64,000 nt of DNA from Bryobacterales bacterium (GCA_020852755.1 JADZAF010000034.1:48605-112604), one strand, 5' to 3'; positions 36,867 to 46,169 are shown, counted from the first letter of the stretch. Notes: generated by a model not told the origin, from the letters alone. Translations and numbers: made by a program.

Positions 36867-38363
36867 ATGGGTACGCGGCTGGACTCGTGGAAGGAGATCG
36901 CGGCGTACCTGAAGCGCGGGCCGCGGACGGTGCAGCGCTGGGAGGCCGAGGAGGGCTTGCCGGTACACCGGCTGCCGCACGCCAAGCTGGGCTCGGTGTA
37001 CGCCTATGCGCACGAGCTGGACCAGTGGTGGGCGGGCCGGGCAAAGGAACTGGAAGCCGAGGCGGCGCCGAAAGCGGCGGGAGCGTCGGTGGCGGTGCTG
37101 CCCTTCGCCGATATGAGCGAGGAGGGGGATCAGGTCTACTTCTGCGAAGGGGTCGCCGAGGAGATCATCAACGCCCTGGGGCGGGTCTCCGGGCTGCGGG
37201 CGACGTCGCGCACTGCGTCGTTCCGTTTCCGCGACGCGGGCAGCACCAGCCGCGAGATCGGGCGGCAGCTCCGGGTACGCAGCCTGCTGGAGGGCAGTGT
37301 GCGGAAGTCGGGCGGGCGGCTGCGCATCGGGGTGCGCCTGACGGAAGCGGAGAGCGGGTTCCAGCTGTGGTCCACGCGGTTCGACCGCGACGCGGCCGAC
37401 ATTTTCGCCATTCAGGACGAGATTGCGCGGAACGTGGCGGCGGCGCTCCAGGTGACGCTGAGCCCGGCGGAGAAGGAGGCGCTGGGCAAGCCGCCCACGC
37501 AGCACGCCCAGGCCTACGACCTGTATTTGCGGGCGCGGCAGTTCTACTACCTATACAGCCCGCGGGCCATGGAGTTCGCGCTGCAGCTGTTCTCCCGGGC
37601 GATCGAAGCCGATCCTTCCTACGCCCGGGCTTACGCGGGACAGGCGGATTGCTGGTCGTACCTGTATCTCTATTCGGACCGGCGGGAGGAAGTGCGCAGA
37701 AAGGCGGAGGAGGCCAGCCGCAAGGCCATGGAGATGAACCCGGCGTCGGCGCAGGCACTGGCGTCGCGGGGCCTGTCCTATTCGGTGAGCGGCCGGGTGC
37801 AGGAGGCCGAGCAGGCATTCGAGGAAGCGCTGCGGCTGGACAGCGAACTCTTCGAGACCTACTACTTCTACGCGCGCCACAGCTTCGCGCAGGGCAATCT
37901 GGCCAAGGCCATACGGCTGTACGAGGAGGCGGTGCGGGTGAATCCGGACGACTTCCAATGCCGGCTGCTGATGGCGCAGAGCTACGAGGTGCTGGGCCGC
38001 AACGAGGAGGCGCGGGCCACACGCAGGCGCGGCGTGGAGCTGGCCGCGCTGCACCTGGAACTCAATCCCGACGACGCCCGGGCGCTCTACATGGCGGCCA
38101 ACGGGCTGGTGGCGCTGGGAGAGAAGGAGCAGGGGCGGGAATGGGCCGAGCGGGCGCTGGCCATGCAGCCGGAGGATCCCATGCTGCTGTACAACGTGGG
38201 GTGCATTTTCTCCATGCTGGGCCTTGCGGAGCAGGCGATGGGCTGCCTGGAGCGGGCCGAGCGCGGCGGGCTGCGGGAAGCCGGGTGGTACGAGCACGAC
38301 AGCAACCTGGACGCGGTGCGCGGCCACCCGCGGTTTCAAGCGCTGCTCAAGAGGCTGCGGTAG
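36867..38363 (+). CDS. HTH-TolB_N-TPR protein
   Basis: 498 aa. Residues 5-55 are a MerR/excisionase-type DNA-binding helix-turn-helix (SWKEIAAYLKRGPRTVQRWE, then DQWW). Residues about 72-195 match the TolB amino-terminal/FlgO-like region seen in CadC-type regulators (VAVLPFADMSEEGDQVYFCE, then SLLEGSVRKSGGRLRIGVRL). Residues 210-490 hold about seven TPR units. No membrane helix, unlike CadC. This architecture recurs in Acidobacteriota and is presumed regulatory. The last 17 bp overlap the convergent DUF2238 gene. Confidence 0.85.
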   Translation: MGTRLDSWKEIAAYLKRGPRTVQRWEAEEGLPVHRLPHAKLGSVYAYAHELDQWWAGRAKELEAEAAPKAAGASVAVLPFADMSEEGDQVYFCEGVAEEIINALGRVSGLRATSRTASFRFRDAGSTSREIGRQLRVRSLLEGSVRKSGGRLRIGVRLTEAESGFQLWSTRFDRDAADIFAIQDEIARNVAAALQVTLSPAEKEALGKPPTQHAQAYDLYLRARQFYYLYSPRAMEFALQLFSRAIEADPSYARAYAGQADCWSYLYLYSDRREEVRRKAEEASRKAMEMNPASAQALASRGLSYSVSGRVQEAEQAFEEALRLDSELFETYYFYARHSFAQGNLAKAIRLYEEAVRVNPDDFQCRLLMAQSYEVLGRNEEARATRRRGVELAALHLELNPDDARALYMAANGLVALGEKEQGREWAERALAMQPEDPMLLYNVGCIFSMLGLAEQAMGCLERAERGGLREAGWYEHDSNLDAVRGHPRFQALLKRLR

Positions 38364-38973
38364 GGGCGCCGGGGGGCGGGGCGTTCAGTTCCCGCGCTTC
38401 CGGGCGGGTAAAGAACCAGGCGGTGGCGAAGAGGGCGCCGAGGGTGTCGGCCAGCATATCCTTCTGGGCGTCCCAGATGTCGCCCTGGCTGCCCAGGAAG
38501 GCGGCGCCGGAAGGGCCTCCGGCCAGGGCGGCGTATCCCCATTCGATCAGCTCGTAAGCCATGGCAACGAAGGCGATGGTGAAGACCGGGAAGAGGAACA
38601 GCACCAGGCGGCTGCGCACGGCGCGGGTGCGAACCAGGAGTTCGGCGACGGCGAAGGCGTAGAAGCCGACGCTGAAGTGGGCCACACGGTCATAGTGATT
38701 GCGCTCGAAGCCGAACAGGCTGGTGACGAAGCCGAAAGGGACGCGCTCGAAGGTGTAGTGGCCGCCGACGGTGTGCAGGTAGACCAGGACGGACATCAGC
38801 AGGCAGGCCAGGGGAGAGAAGACGAAACCGCGCAGGTAGAGGGCAACGAGCGCGGCCACGAGGAGGACGATGGGGATGTTCTCGGCCCACCAGGTGGTGC
38901 GGTCGTAGGGGCGTATGGCGGCCCAGGTGAAGAGGGCGAGGTAACCGAGGAAGAGGGTCTTGGCGGTCCGCAT
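38347..38973 (-). CDS. DUF2238 (YjdF-like) integral membrane protein
   Basis: 208 aa with six or seven predicted membrane helices. Family motifs: GGHYTFERVPFG, RNHYDRVAHFSVGFYAFAV, AYELIEWGYAA and QGDIWDAQKDMLADTLGALF, rich in conserved His/Asp/Glu near membrane borders. Function unknown; the conserved polar residues would suit metal binding or an enzymatic role (inference). Located 11 bp after trmO on the same strand, probably one transcript. Confidence 0.88.
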   Translation of the reverse strand: MRTAKTLFLGYLALFTWAAIRPYDRTTWWAENIPIVLLVAALVALYLRGFVFSPLACLLMSVLVYLHTVGGHYTFERVPFGFVTSLFGFERNHYDRVAHFSVGFYAFAVAELLVRTRAVRSRLVLFLFPVFTIAFVAMAYELIEWGYAALAGGPSGAAFLGSQGDIWDAQKDMLADTLGALFATAWFFTRPEARELNAPPPGAPTAAS

Positions 38974-38984
38974 GGAGGGCCGCG

Positions 38985-39452
38985 CTAGGGCTGCTTCCCG
39001 GCGCGCGATTCGGCCTCGGCGAGCCAGCCGCGGCGGAGCTTTTCGGGCGGCACACTGGAGAGGTAGGGCTTGATGTCGAGGATGGGAGTGCCGTCGAGCA
39101 TGTCGATGCCGCGCACGCGCAGGACGCGGCCCTCCCGGCCCAGGAGTTCGACCACGGTCAGGCCGATGGGGTTGGGGCGGTGGGGCGAGCGGGTGGCGAA
39201 GACGCCGTGGGGGCGGTCGTCGCTGGGGGGCGAGGCCATGAGGTGGACCCCTTCGGCGCGGTCGAAGGCCCAGATGACGTAGAGGTGGGAGAAGCCTTCG
39301 ATATCGGTAAGGCCGGGCTCGAACTCCTCGCGGATTTCGAGGGCGCCCTCGGTTTCGTGTTTGGCGCCCAAGCCCTTGGGAATCTCACCGGCATCGCGGT
39401 ACGGACCGCGGACGTAGCCGACCGGCTGCATGACAAGCGTGGAGGATCCCAT
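38985..39452 (-). CDS. trmO: tRNA (N6-threonylcarbamoyl-A37)-methyltransferase TrmO
   Basis: 155 aa. Methylates t6A37 of tRNA using SAM. Signature HGVFATRSPHRPNPIGLTVV and DMLDGTPILDIKPY are intact, with the N-terminal QPVGYVRGPY and EGALEIREEFEPGL. The length matches the catalytic domain alone, without the C-terminal domain of E. coli TrmO (about 235 aa). TACTGT ends 8 nt before the ATG. Confidence 0.93.
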   Translation of the reverse strand: MGSSTLVMQPVGYVRGPYRDAGEIPKGLGAKHETEGALEIREEFEPGLTDIEGFSHLYVIWAFDRAEGVHLMASPPSDDRPHGVFATRSPHRPNPIGLTVVELLGREGRVLRVRGIDMLDGTPILDIKPYLSSVPPEKLRRGWLAEAESRAGKQP

Positions 39453-39460
39453 CTCCGTTT

Positions 39461-39466
39461 ACAGTA
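39461..39466 (-). promoter_or_regulatory. -10-like TACTGT upstream of trmO, leaderless geometry
   Basis: Minus-strand TACTGT lies 8 nt before ATG 39452. GGAG in between abuts the ATG, too close for normal ribosome binding. Confidence 0.35.
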
Positions 39467-39594
39467 GCACCGGAGGGTAGCCGGGGACAGGCATGCCTGG
39501 TCCGCGTCCGGGGGTCACCGCTCTCTTGGGCCGCGGCCCGGCACGTTTGCTGGGCCGCCGGCTTGTGGGGATCCGGGCTCAGGCGGGAGCGATT

Positions 39595-40815
39595 TCAAAC
39601 GGTGGCGCGGACTTCGCGGCGGCCGAAGCGGCGCGAGGGTCCGAAGGTTCGCCAGGAGCGTTGCTGCGGCCTGGGGGCGGCCTGCTGTATTTCGCAGGGG
39701 GCGCCGCTCGATTCGCAGCGGATCAGCCGGATCGCCAGGGCGCTCTCGATGCGGGCGATATCGGCGCGCTCGGAACGGGTTCCGAAGGTGGCGGCGGTAC
39801 CGTGAGCGCCGGCGCGCCCGGTGCGGCCGACCCGGTGAATGAAGTCCTCGGGGACTTGGGGAAGGTCGTAATTCACCACGTGCGAGATGCCGTCCACGTG
39901 AATGCCGCGAGCGGCCACGTCGGTGGCGACCAGCACGCGGTAGCGTCCTTCCTGGAAGCCGCGCAGGGCCCGGTTGCGCTGGTTCTGGTTGCGATCGCCG
40001 TGGATGGCGGCGGTATTGACACCCCGCACGGCCAGGTTCCTGGCGAGGCGTTCCGCTCCCCGCTTGGTGCGGGTGAACACCAGGAAGGGACCCTCTTCGC
40101 GGCCCAGCATGGATTCCAGCAAGGGGAGCTTTCCGTCCGGCTCGACCTCGTACAGGTGCAGATCGACCTGCTCGGCCGGTTTGGCGGCGGAACCCACCTG
40201 AACGCGCACTCCGTTGGGCACGTGCCGGGCGACCAGGTGCCTGACGGAACTCTCGATGGTGGCGGAGAAGAACAGGGTCTGGCGGCCGGCGGGCAGCAGG
40301 GCCATGATCTTTTCGATGGCCGGAAGGAAACCCATGTCGAGCAGACGGTCGGCTTCATCCAGGACCAGGATGCGGACGCCGGACAGGTTCACGAGACCGC
40401 GGCCGAGGTAATCGCCCAGCCGGCCCGGGGTGGCGATGAGGACGCGGGCGCCCTTGCGAATGGCCTTCAACTGGGGCGCCTCGTCCAGACCGCCGACGAC
40501 GACCGCGGCGCCGAGGCCGCTGCCGGCCGCCATGGTCTCGAAGACCGCGCTGGTCTGGATGGCGAGTTCGCGAGTGGGACTCAGGACGAGGGCGCCGATG
40601 CCCGCGGCGCGGGGCTGTTGGGAGAGCGACTGGATGATGGGCAGGACAAAGGCCAGCGTCTTTCCGGAACCGGTCTGAGCGGTGGCGACGAGGTCTTTTC
40701 CCGCCAGGGCGGGCGGCATCGCCAGCGCCTGGACCGGGGTGGGTTGGGTGAAGCCCTGCTTCTCGACGTTGCGCTGCAGCAGAGAAGACAGGGGGAGATC
40801 GGTAAAGTTATTCAT
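39595..40815 (-). CDS. DEAD-box RNA helicase, RhlE type
   Basis: 406 aa. Q motif (GFTQPTPVQ), I AQTGSGKT, Ia PTRELA, GG, Ib TPGR, II DEAD, III SAT, IV FTRTKRGAE, V ATDVAARGIH and VI HRVGRTGRAG. Motif V ends in His where most members have Asp (ARGxD). The C-terminal tail is short and basic (RRFGRREVR), as in RhlE, giving RNA or ribosome binding. Minus-strand TACACT near 40900 may be its -10, leaving a leader of about 75 nt. Confidence 0.92.
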   Translation of the reverse strand: MNNFTDLPLSSLLQRNVEKQGFTQPTPVQALAMPPALAGKDLVATAQTGSGKTLAFVLPIIQSLSQQPRAAGIGALVLSPTRELAIQTSAVFETMAAGSGLGAAVVVGGLDEAPQLKAIRKGARVLIATPGRLGDYLGRGLVNLSGVRILVLDEADRLLDMGFLPAIEKIMALLPAGRQTLFFSATIESSVRHLVARHVPNGVRVQVGSAAKPAEQVDLHLYEVEPDGKLPLLESMLGREEGPFLVFTRTKRGAERLARNLAVRGVNTAAIHGDRNQNQRNRALRGFQEGRYRVLVATDVAARGIHVDGISHVVNYDLPQVPEDFIHRVGRTGRAGAHGTAATFGTRSERADIARIESALAIRLIRCESSGAPCEIQQAAPRPQQRSWRTFGPSRRFGRREVRATV

Positions 40816-40923
40816 TCAGTAAGTGTTCAGGAGGAGAATCAGCGGACCGACTGCCAGAAGGAAGAAGGGAGCGATTGAACTCCTATAGCTTCAGTGTAGC
40901 AGTTCGGGCAGGAGCGCGCCCGG

Positions 40924-40929
40924 TACAAT
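40924..40929 (+). promoter_or_regulatory. -10-like TACAAT before the cytochrome gene
   Basis: TACAAT ends 8 nt before ATG 40938; the intervening AGGAGGCA contains a Shine-Dalgarno only 2 nt from the ATG, which a transcript starting there would hardly include in full. Confidence 0.4.
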
Positions 40930-40937
40930 AGGAGGCA

Positions 40938-43067
40938 ATGAAGAGGTGGCTGGCGGCGGGAGCCTGTCTGGCGGGCGCGGCGGGGTTCTGGGTGTATCGC
41001 TCGCAGGAGAGGCCGGAGCCTCGGGCGGCGGCTTACGCTGCCGCGGCATCGTGCCGGGGATGCCACGCCGAGGTGTGGAAGACCTACCGCCTGACCGGCA
41101 TGGGGCGTTCCTTCGGGCCGTTTTCGCCGGAGCGCACGGCGGCCGATTTCACGAAGAACAACCGCTTCTATCACGCCGCTTCGGACCGCTACTACAGCAT
41201 GATCCGGCGGGGCGGGGAGGCCTTCATGCGGCGTCACCAGAAGGGTTTGCGCGGCGAGGAGATCAACGTGGTCGAGAAGCGGATCGACTACGTGATGGGT
41301 TCCGGGCACAAGGCGCAGACGCTGATCCACCGCAATGGAAGGAACGAGCTGATTGAACTCCCGGTGGCGTGGTACACGGCCAGGGGCGGCTACTGGGCGA
41401 TGAACCCCAACTACGACCGGCCGGACCACGAGGACTTCCGGCGGCGCATCCGCTACGACTGTTTCTTCTGCCACAACGCCTATCCGGGGATGGGCGCGCG
41501 GCCGGACGATTTCCACGCCGACCCGGTGTACCCGGCGGAGCTGCCCGCGGGGATCGACTGCCAGCGCTGCCACGGCCCGGGGCAGGCGCACGTGGAAGCG
41601 GCGGCGGGCAAAGCACCGGCGGAGAAGGTGCGGGCGCTGATCGTGAACCCGAAACGGCTCCCGCGCGAGCGGCAGTTGGAGATCTGCATGCAGTGCCACT
41701 TGCAGTCCACCAGCCTGCCGCTGCCGCACAGCATCGTGAAGACGGGAAGGGGCGTGTTCAGCTTCCGGGCGGGGGAGCCGCTGGGGGACTACACGTTGTT
41801 CTTCGATCATCCTGCCGGGGCGGGGTACGACGACAAGTTCGAGATCGCGCACGCCGCGTACCGGCTGCGGCAGTCGGAGTGTTTCCGGAAAAGCGCGATG
41901 ACCTGCACCACCTGCCACAACCCGCACGACGTGAAGCGGGGAGAGGAGGCCGCGGCGATTGCCGGCCGGGCCTGCCGGTCGTGCCATGCGCAACCGGCCG
42001 CGGCCGGGCATGCGGGGAGGAGCGAGTGCGTCTCCTGCCACATGGTCCAGCGCCGGACCGAGGATGCGGTGGAGGTGGTGATGACGGATCACCGCATCGC
42101 GCGGCGGCCGGCGGCGGGCGACCCGGCCGGGTCTCGGAAGGAGCGGAGCGGGGCGCCCTACCGGGGCGAGGTAGCGGCCTACTACCCGGCGAAGCCGGAT
42201 GCGCTGCACTATGCCATCGCGCAGGTGCGCACCGGGACCAACCTGAGCGGCGGGCTGCCGCTGCTGGAGAAAGCCAGCCGCGATCCGGGGTGCGGGGCGG
42301 ATTGCCTGTTCGAGCTTTCGGAGGCCTATGGAAAGGCCGGGCGTTTCGAGGATGCGGCCCGCACGGCGGAGGAGACGCTGAAACGCGAGCCGGGGCACCT
42401 GCACACGCTGCGGAGCTACGGGACCCACCTCTCTGCAAAGGGCGAGCTGGCGCGGGGCGCGGAGTTGCTGGAGAAAGCCCTCCGGCAGGCGCCGGACCAT
42501 CCCCGCACGCTGCACGATCTGGCAGTGAACTACTTGCGGCAGGGACGCCAGGCGGACGCGCTGCGATTGCTGGAGGAAGCGCTGCGGGCGGATCCGGATT
42601 CACCCGAGATCCATTTCACGATGGCGGGGGTGAAGTCGTCCGTGAACGACTGGAGCGGGGCGGCGGCGGAGCTGCGCGAGGCCATACGGGCGAAGCCGGA
42701 CTACGGGGTGGCCCACGCCAGCCTGGCCGCGCTGCTGTCTCAACAGAACCAGGAGCGGGAGGCGGAGTTCCACTGGCGGCAGGCGGTGCGCCACGCGCCG
42801 GAAAACGCCCGGGTACGGCACATGTACGGCACGGTGCTGATGCGGCAGCAGCGCTCGAAGGAAGCGACCGGTGAGTTCGAGGCGGCCGTGCGGCTGGAAC
42901 CCGGCAACGACGAGGCCCGGTTCTTCCTGGGGGTGTTGCTGGCCGAGCAGGGGCAGGCCCGCCGGGCGGCGGAGCACCTGCAGCAGGCGTCGCGGAGCGC
43001 GGTGGCGGAGATCCGGGAACGGTCCCGCCGGGTGCTGCAGATGATGGGCGGCGGCGCGGCTCGTTGA
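40938..43067 (+). CDS. Seven-heme c-type cytochrome fused to TPR domain
   Basis: 709 aa. N-terminal hydrophobic stretch (ACLAGAAGFWVY) is a signal or anchor. Seven CxxCH heme sites at residues 39-43, 175-179, 208-212, 250-254, 323-327, 346-350 and 364-368, spaced as in the cytochrome c554/doubled-CXXCH group. Residues about 425-700 are eight or so TPR units. So a periplasmic electron carrier or reductase joined to a protein-interaction scaffold in one chain. No oxidase or reductase partner is adjacent. It converges with the peroxiredoxin gene. Confidence 0.92.
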   Translation: MKRWLAAGACLAGAAGFWVYRSQERPEPRAAAYAAAASCRGCHAEVWKTYRLTGMGRSFGPFSPERTAADFTKNNRFYHAASDRYYSMIRRGGEAFMRRHQKGLRGEEINVVEKRIDYVMGSGHKAQTLIHRNGRNELIELPVAWYTARGGYWAMNPNYDRPDHEDFRRRIRYDCFFCHNAYPGMGARPDDFHADPVYPAELPAGIDCQRCHGPGQAHVEAAAGKAPAEKVRALIVNPKRLPRERQLEICMQCHLQSTSLPLPHSIVKTGRGVFSFRAGEPLGDYTLFFDHPAGAGYDDKFEIAHAAYRLRQSECFRKSAMTCTTCHNPHDVKRGEEAAAIAGRACRSCHAQPAAAGHAGRSECVSCHMVQRRTEDAVEVVMTDHRIARRPAAGDPAGSRKERSGAPYRGEVAAYYPAKPDALHYAIAQVRTGTNLSGGLPLLEKASRDPGCGADCLFELSEAYGKAGRFEDAARTAEETLKREPGHLHTLRSYGTHLSAKGELARGAELLEKALRQAPDHPRTLHDLAVNYLRQGRQADALRLLEEALRADPDSPEIHFTMAGVKSSVNDWSGAAAELREAIRAKPDYGVAHASLAALLSQQNQEREAEFHWRQAVRHAPENARVRHMYGTVLMRQQRSKEATGEFEAAVRLEPGNDEARFFLGVLLAEQGQARRAAEHLQQASRSAVAEIRERSRRVLQMMGGGAAR

Positions 43068-43085
43068 GGGCGCGCGCGGCAACCC

Positions 43086-43111
43086 GTTGCGGGGACCGGA
43101 GGCCCCGCAAC
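43086..43111. terminator. Bidirectional stem-loop between cytochrome and peroxiredoxin genes
   Basis: GTTGCGGGG, 8-nt loop ACCGGAGG, CCCCGCAAC: perfect 9-bp stem in the 58-bp gap between two convergent stop codons. No T-tract on either strand. Confidence 0.55.
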
Positions 43112-43125
43112 AGGCTGGCCGGGGG

Positions 43126-43806
43126 TCAGTCGGCGCCGGACGCCTTGGTCGCTCCGGGCTGCGCAACCACCCGGAGATAAGGACGGGGAGCGGTCCAGCC
43201 GCCGGGGAACATGCGTTTGGCATCCTCGTCGGAGACGGTGGGCAGGATGATCACGTCGCCGCCCTGCTTCCAGTTCACCGGCGTGGCGACCTGGTGCCTG
43301 GCGGTGAGCTGCATGGCGTCCACGACCCGCAGGATCTCGTCGAAATTCCGGCCGGTGCTCATGGGATAGCTGAGCATGAGCTTGATCTTCTTGTCCGGGC
43401 CGATGACGAACACGGTGCGGACGGTGGCATTGTTGGCGGGGGTGCGGCCTTCGCAGGTCTCGCCCGCCTCGGCGGGCAGCATGTTGTACAGCTTCGAGAT
43501 CTTCAGTTCGGGATCGCCGATCATCGGGTAGTTGACCTTGGCCCCCTGAGTCTCCTCGATGTCCGCGGCCCACTTCTTGTGGTTGTCCACGGGATCGACG
43601 CTGAGGCCGATGATCTTGCAGTTGCGCCTGGCGAATTCGGGTTGCAGTTTCGCCATGTAGCCGAGTTCGGTGGTGCAAACGGGGGTGAAATCCTTGGGGT
43701 GTGAAAACAGGATCGCCCAGCCATCGCCGATCCACTCGTGGAAACGGATCGGGCCTTGGGTGGTTTGAGCGGTGAAATCGGGTGCTTCGTCGTTGATACG
43801 CAACAC
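43126..43806 (-). CDS. 1-Cys peroxiredoxin (Prx6 type)
   Basis: 226 aa from GTG 43806, which has GGAGG 7 nt upstream and gives the normal family N-terminus (LRINDEAPDFTAQTTQG). Peroxidatic Cys44 is in PKDFTPVCTTEL; the Prx6 C-terminal extension is present (residues 165-226), and no resolving Cys pattern of 2-Cys enzymes is seen. Reduces H2O2 and organic peroxides. It is near the Mn catalase and cytochrome genes, but with its own promoter. Confidence 0.95.
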   Translation of the reverse strand: MLRINDEAPDFTAQTTQGPIRFHEWIGDGWAILFSHPKDFTPVCTTELGYMAKLQPEFARRNCKIIGLSVDPVDNHKKWAADIEETQGAKVNYPMIGDPELKISKLYNMLPAEAGETCEGRTPANNATVRTVFVIGPDKKIKLMLSYPMSTGRNFDEILRVVDAMQLTARHQVATPVNWKQGGDVIILPTVSDEDAKRMFPGGWTAPRPYLRVVAQPGATKASGAD

Positions 43807-43858
43807 GGTATTGCCTCCCAGAGAGATATGGAAACGCCAGAAATGCTCGTTTGGTAAC

Positions 43859-43887
43859 ATTTTACCGCCGCGGCAGGGGCGGGGCAA
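43859..43887 (-). promoter_or_regulatory. Sigma70-type promoter of the peroxiredoxin gene
   Basis: On the minus strand TTGCCC (43887-43882) and TAAAAT (43864-43859) are 17 nt apart, giving a leader of about 45 nt containing the GGAGG of the GTG start. Confidence 0.6.
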
Positions 43888-43919
43888 TGTCATGGTCCGG
43901 GAAGGGTGCGCGACATGCG

Positions 43920-44019
43920 TACCGAGCCGCGATCGGGAGGGGGAACCGGGAATCACGCGGGGGAAATTCAACCGCTCCCTCTGGTTGCGGCTCGGAAGCT
44001 GGGTCGCGGCTCGGAAGCT
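43920..44019. repeat. Cluster of REP-like elements upstream of the MBL-rhodanese gene
   Basis: Inverted copy TACCGAGCCGCGATCGGGAG at 43920-43939, forward copy ACCGCTCCCTCTGGTTGCGG plus CTCGG at 43971-43995, and a truncated forward copy GGGTCGCGGCTCGGAAGCTT at 44001-44020. GCGGCTCGGAAGCT is directly repeated at 43987 and 44006. This gap between divergent genes has no coding sequence. Confidence 0.8.
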
Positions 44020-44117
44020 TGTGGGTGGTGATCTGTTTAGCGATCGTTGTGTGGGCGGTCTTGCAGAGTGCGGGACTGAAGAGCATCGGCTATACTCTCC
44101 ATCGACGGGAGGGGAGC

Positions 44118-45527
44118 ATGGAACCTGTCCAGGTGGAACGTTTTTATCTCGGCTGCCTCGCTCACGCCTCTTATTTCATCAGCTCGAGAGGCGTGGCGGC
44201 GGTAATCGATCCGCAGCGCGACGTGGAGATCTACCTTGAAGCGGCATCCCGGCAGGGGGTCAGGATCGAGCACATCATTGAAACCCATCTGCACGCCGAT
44301 TTCATTTCCGGCCACCGCGAACTGGCGGAGCGCACCGGGGCCAGGATCTTCATGGGCGAGGGGTCGGGCGCGCAGTTCCCGCACCGGGCGGTGCGGGACG
44401 GCGACCGGATCGAGTTCGGCAACTGCGTACTGCAGTTCCTGCAGACGCCCGGGCACACCATCGAGAGCGTCTGCGTGGTGATGACGGACAAAGGGCAGCC
44501 GGGCAGGCCCAAGGCGGTCTTTACGGGCGATACGCTGTTCGTGGGCGATGTGGGCCGGCCGGATCTCTCGCCGAATCACACACCGCGGCAACTGGCCGGC
44601 CTGCTGTACCGCAGCCTGCACGAGAAGCTGCTGGCCCTGCCGGAGGATGCCGAGATCTTTCCGGCGCACGGCGCCGGCTCGCTGTGCGGCCGGCAGATGA
44701 GCGCGGAAAGCTCGTCGACCATCGGAAAGGAACGGCGCTCGAATTACGCGCTGCAGGCGCGGAGCGAAGAGGAATTCGTGCGCCTGCTGACGGAGAGCCT
44801 GCCGCCCCGGCCGGAGTATTTCGCGCGCGACGCGGAACTGAACCGGCAAGGCGCGGCGCCGCTGGACCAGCTGGCGCCGCTGCGCGGGCTTTCCGCCGGC
44901 GAAGCGCGGAGACTGCAATCGGAGGGGGCGGTGGTGATCGATACGCGCCCGGCGATACAGTTCGGCGCGGCGCACGTGCCGGGGGCGGTGCATGTCGCCC
45001 TGGCCGGACAGTATGCGTCCTGGGCGGCCCGTGTTCTCGGGCTGGACACGCGGCTGATCGTCTGCGCGGAGGATGCGGAGCACGTCCGGGAATCCCAGGT
45101 GCGGCTGGCGCGGGTGGGAATCGAGAACGTGAGCGGATACCTGGAGGACGGCATCTCCGGATGGATCGGCGCCGGCTACCCGGCGGACTCCATCCCGCAG
45201 ATCGGGGCGCACGACCTGGCGGGCCTGCTGGAGACCGGCCGGGAGCGGACGGTGGTGCTGGACGTGCGGGAGCCGCAGGAACTGGCGGGCGGAGCAATCG
45301 ACGGCTCGATCCGGATCCCGCTGGGGGAGCTGGCGGGGCGGATGGGGGAAGTGGACGGGAGCAAGACGGTCGTGGCGCACTGCAAGGGCGGCTACCGGAG
45401 TTCGATCGCCACCAGCCTGCTGCGCCGGGCCGGGTTTCGCGAGGTTGCGAACCTGACCGGCGGGTTCGACGCCTGGAAAGCGGCCGGACTGCCGTACTCG
45501 CTGCCGGAGGCGGGCGCGGCGGGCTGA
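44118..45527 (+). CDS. MBL-fold persulfide-dioxygenase-like protein with two rhodanese domains
   Basis: 469 aa; GGAGGGGAGC precedes ATG 44118 and TATACT at 44091 gives a short leader. Residues 1-235 are a metallo-beta-lactamase domain with ETHLHADFISGH, TPGHTIES, FTGDTLFVGDVGRPDL and FPAHGAGS, as in ETHE1-like persulfide dioxygenases. Residues about 260-350 are a rhodanese fold whose loop reads CAEDAEH, probably inactive. Residues about 365-460 are a second rhodanese domain with active Cys422 (AHCKGGYRSS). It likely oxidises glutathione persulfide and handles sulfane sulfur. Confidence 0.9.
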   Translation: MEPVQVERFYLGCLAHASYFISSRGVAAVIDPQRDVEIYLEAASRQGVRIEHIIETHLHADFISGHRELAERTGARIFMGEGSGAQFPHRAVRDGDRIEFGNCVLQFLQTPGHTIESVCVVMTDKGQPGRPKAVFTGDTLFVGDVGRPDLSPNHTPRQLAGLLYRSLHEKLLALPEDAEIFPAHGAGSLCGRQMSAESSSTIGKERRSNYALQARSEEEFVRLLTESLPPRPEYFARDAELNRQGAAPLDQLAPLRGLSAGEARRLQSEGAVVIDTRPAIQFGAAHVPGAVHVALAGQYASWAARVLGLDTRLIVCAEDAEHVRESQVRLARVGIENVSGYLEDGISGWIGAGYPADSIPQIGAHDLAGLLETGRERTVVLDVREPQELAGGAIDGSIRIPLGELAGRMGEVDGSKTVVAHCKGGYRSSIATSLLRRAGFREVANLTGGFDAWKAAGLPYSLPEAGAAG

Positions 45528-45644
45528 CCGTAGCGGCGCGGAATTACAAATCTTTTACAGCGCGGCAACAGGCGCGGCGTCCGGCGCTGCTAGCCTTCCA
45601 GTGTGGGCCTGCGGGAGTGAAGCGGCCACACAGGAGGAATAGAG

Positions 45645-46169
45645 ATGAAGAAGCTGGGATTGCTGAGCGCCGCGCTGCTGGTGATCGCCGCCGGTTCGCT
45701 GGCCGGCAAATCGAACGAGGACAAGCCGCCGAAGATCCTCGAATTCAAGACCATGACCGGTGTTCCGAAGGGCTTGACGGCCGGAAGCGGAAACACCATC
45801 AACGGAGTGGCGGGAGGCGGGCTGCCCTGGGTGATCGGATCGGCCAAGGGCGAGTTGGATGTGGAAGGGCGCCTGGAGATCGACGTGACCGGGCTGGTGT
45901 TCGACCCCACCGATCCGGACGTGATCGCCCGTGGACTCGCGGGAATGAACACCGTTCCGTTCTTCCGGGCCATCGTCAGCTGCCGTACGGGCGACGGCGG
46001 CACAACCAACCTGATGACCACCACGTTTCCGGCTACCCAGGGTCCGGCGTCTTCGGGAGGCGGCAGTGCGAAAATCGAGGCCTGGGTGCAGCTGCCCAAG
46101 CCGTGCATCGCGCCGGTGGTGTTCGTGACCAGCCCAGCCGGGGCATGGTTCGCGGCGACGGGATTCTGA
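45645..46169 (+). CDS. Secreted protein of unknown function
   Basis: 174 aa, AGGAGG before the ATG. Signal peptide MKKLGLLSAALLVIAAGSLA. No family recognised. The mature part is beta-rich with glycine/serine loops (NTINGVAGGGLPW, SSGGGSAKIEAWVQL), acidic DPTDPDV, and two cysteines (SCRTGD, KPCIAP), compatible with one disulfide in a small beta-sandwich. Followed by a stem-loop terminator; a single-gene unit. Confidence 0.75.
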   Translation: MKKLGLLSAALLVIAAGSLAGKSNEDKPPKILEFKTMTGVPKGLTAGSGNTINGVAGGGLPWVIGSAKGELDVEGRLEIDVTGLVFDPTDPDVIARGLAGMNTVPFFRAIVSCRTGDGGTTNLMTTTFPATQGPASSGGGSAKIEAWVQLPKPCIAPVVFVTSPAGAWFAATGF

